NCBI GenBank assembly: GCA_037976565.1
Contig: CP137679.1
Coordinates: 5,733,710-5,797,709, forward strand
Origin: Mesocentrotus franciscanus
Taxonomy: Eukaryota; Echinodermata; Echinoidea; Camarodonta; Strongylocentrotidae
Direction of reading: 5' to 3'
DNA: 64,000 nucleotides
Part shown: positions 62,936 to 64,000 of the stretch, one piece after another
Numbering within the stretch: position 1 is the first letter of the stretch
Layout of the letters: each line of letters begins with the position of its first letter
Position numbers and translations under genes: made by a program
Notes under the pieces: generated by a model
Seen by the model: the letters and a program-made list of their open reading frames with translations, nothing else
Databases searched by the model: none
Told to the model about the DNA's origin: nothing

Positions 62936-64000
62936 CTGAAATATAAAAAAAGAATTACAAATAAACAATTTAAAATGAATTAAATTAGCATTAACGGTAA
63001 ATTACAATATCGAAAAAAGAAAGCCTGCTTTTTTATCAGGAGTGTGAGGGGAAGTAATCATTCTAAATTGAGAATTACCTCCAAAATCAACCAAATCCAT
63101 TGTACATGTATGTATGCAGTAGGAAATCCCAGGCTTGTAAATGTTTTTTGTTTCTTTCTCTCTGTTTTGTTTTGTTTTGTTTTTGTTTGAAAACGCATGC
63201 TCGGAGGACAATTGCACAATTGGTCAATTTCTATCACTATCAGAATACCTGGATTCAACCCTGCCCCTGGACCAAAAAAGTGATATGGTCTAGGCTGACA
63301 GTTCCTAGTCACGAGGCCACTGAAAAACATATAAAGCTTCGATAGGGCTTACAGTACACATGACTCGGTCAAAGCCCAAGGCTAAGGCCAAAGCTAAGAC
63401 CAAAGCTAAGGCCACTGAAATATGGCATCAAGAGCTTGACTTGACTACAAAACTGGAAAAAACACTTCATCTCAATCCTAATCCCAGTCCTAACCCTAAA
63501 ATTAACCCGAAACCAAAAACACAACCTGTGCCCCTAATCTATATCTTATAATCTTTCAAGAAAGAAGGTAGTGTAATATGCTTCATATTTCTGTATCTTA
63601 TAACACAGAGCTGACTGTATACACTCAATTCCTTTGCAACACGCAGTTGCCATTTTATTTACACATTTTTAAAAACACAGCGGCTTTGGTGCGGAGGGTT
63701 TACCGTGCCATATCTGAACAAGCTATTTCCTTCATACTGTACCACTCCCTCTAGGCCCCTACCCCCTCAGATAATGTGTTTGATAAAAGGGCATATCATT
63801 TTTTTTTTTTAATATTTCAATGATAATGCACAATGTGGAATTTTGTTTTGGTCAGCAGTATAAATTATTATGTTATTCACATCTGAACTTCCTCATTAGC
63901 AGAAATCAACAAAAAGAATCAATTACAAAAGAAACCCTGTTTACCAGTAATCCATACAATGTTTTTTTTTTAAATGAGCTGCCATCGGTTACGAGTCTGC
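62936..64000. other. First DENND1 intron or upstream region
   Basis: Contains a TTTTG run near 63165 and a Lys/Ala hexamer-like repeat at 63366-63415 on the plus strand. No CpG island or clear promoter is visible, so the transcription start is probably outside the window. Confidence 0.5.
63704..63711 (-). CDS. DENND1: Candidate initiator exon of DENND1 (ATG plus 5 nt)
   Basis: On the minus strand an ATG at 63711-63709 is followed by five coding bases and a GTAAAC donor. It would end in phase 2, exactly what the exon at 62935 requires, and would give M-A-R joined to TNPDHLYEAFFEV. Family members start with a short Met-x-x-Arg stretch before an Asn-Pro. The ATG has G at -3 and G at +4. So few bases can match by chance, and the true first exon may lie beyond 64000. 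Confidence 0.25.

Noticed and set aside
62423..62983. 186-aa plus-strand ORF
   Set aside because: No domain, A/T-driven composition, and it overlaps a well supported DENND1 exon on the opposite strand.
63360..63551. 63-aa Lys/Ala/Pro-rich ORF
   Set aside because: It is built from a GGCTAAGGCCAAAG-like short repeat followed by CCTAAYCC-type repeats; not a credible gene.

Overview
The window looks like nuclear DNA of a marine invertebrate. Coding exons are short and split by long AT-rich introns, and there are many decayed transposons, SINEs and microsatellites. The palindrome ACATGTACATGT recurs throughout. Repeat style and exon similarity fit an echinoderm or another marine invertebrate; I cannot name the species. 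There is a 500-N assembly gap at 6544-7043.

One real gene accounts for the recognisable coding sequence. It lies on the minus strand from about 62935 (or 63711) down to 28 and encodes a DENND1 (connecdenn) protein, a DENN-domain exchange factor for Rab35-type GTPases in clathrin-mediated endocytosis and recycling. I recovered 21 consecutive exons whose splice phases all join, giving 863 residues and a stop codon. Only the extreme N-terminus is uncertain. Exons from 62935 down to about 30476 encode the DENN module. Exons from 28773 to 12362 encode a variable linker that includes four very small phase-0 exons. The last exon (756-28) encodes a disordered tail with FxDxF and NPF endocytic motifs.

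The introns are a transposon archive. Three non-autonomous hAT-type elements show CAGGGG-type termini and exact 8-bp target duplications (13795-14843, 20368-21965, 54157-55715). A TTAA-flanked MITE interrupts a LINE at 36207-36595, and a longer sibling lies inside another MITE at 58104-58629. Two composite elements (9661-10988 and 37335-38300) carry tandem arrays of about 148 bp monomers. LINE relics, a tRNA-derived SINE, an Alu/7SL-like SINE and many smaller inverted-repeat elements fill most of the rest.

Points most worth a second look are: the tandem arrays that carry many perfect DR1 nuclear-receptor sites; a decayed duplicate of a DENND1 exon; a 3.6 kb CpG-rich block (47075-50664) inside the 20 kb intron, bounded by a 17-bp inverted repeat and containing two unrecognised acidic ORFs; a 58-nt hairpin at 15191-15249; and an element with an Alu/7SL-like 5' end.
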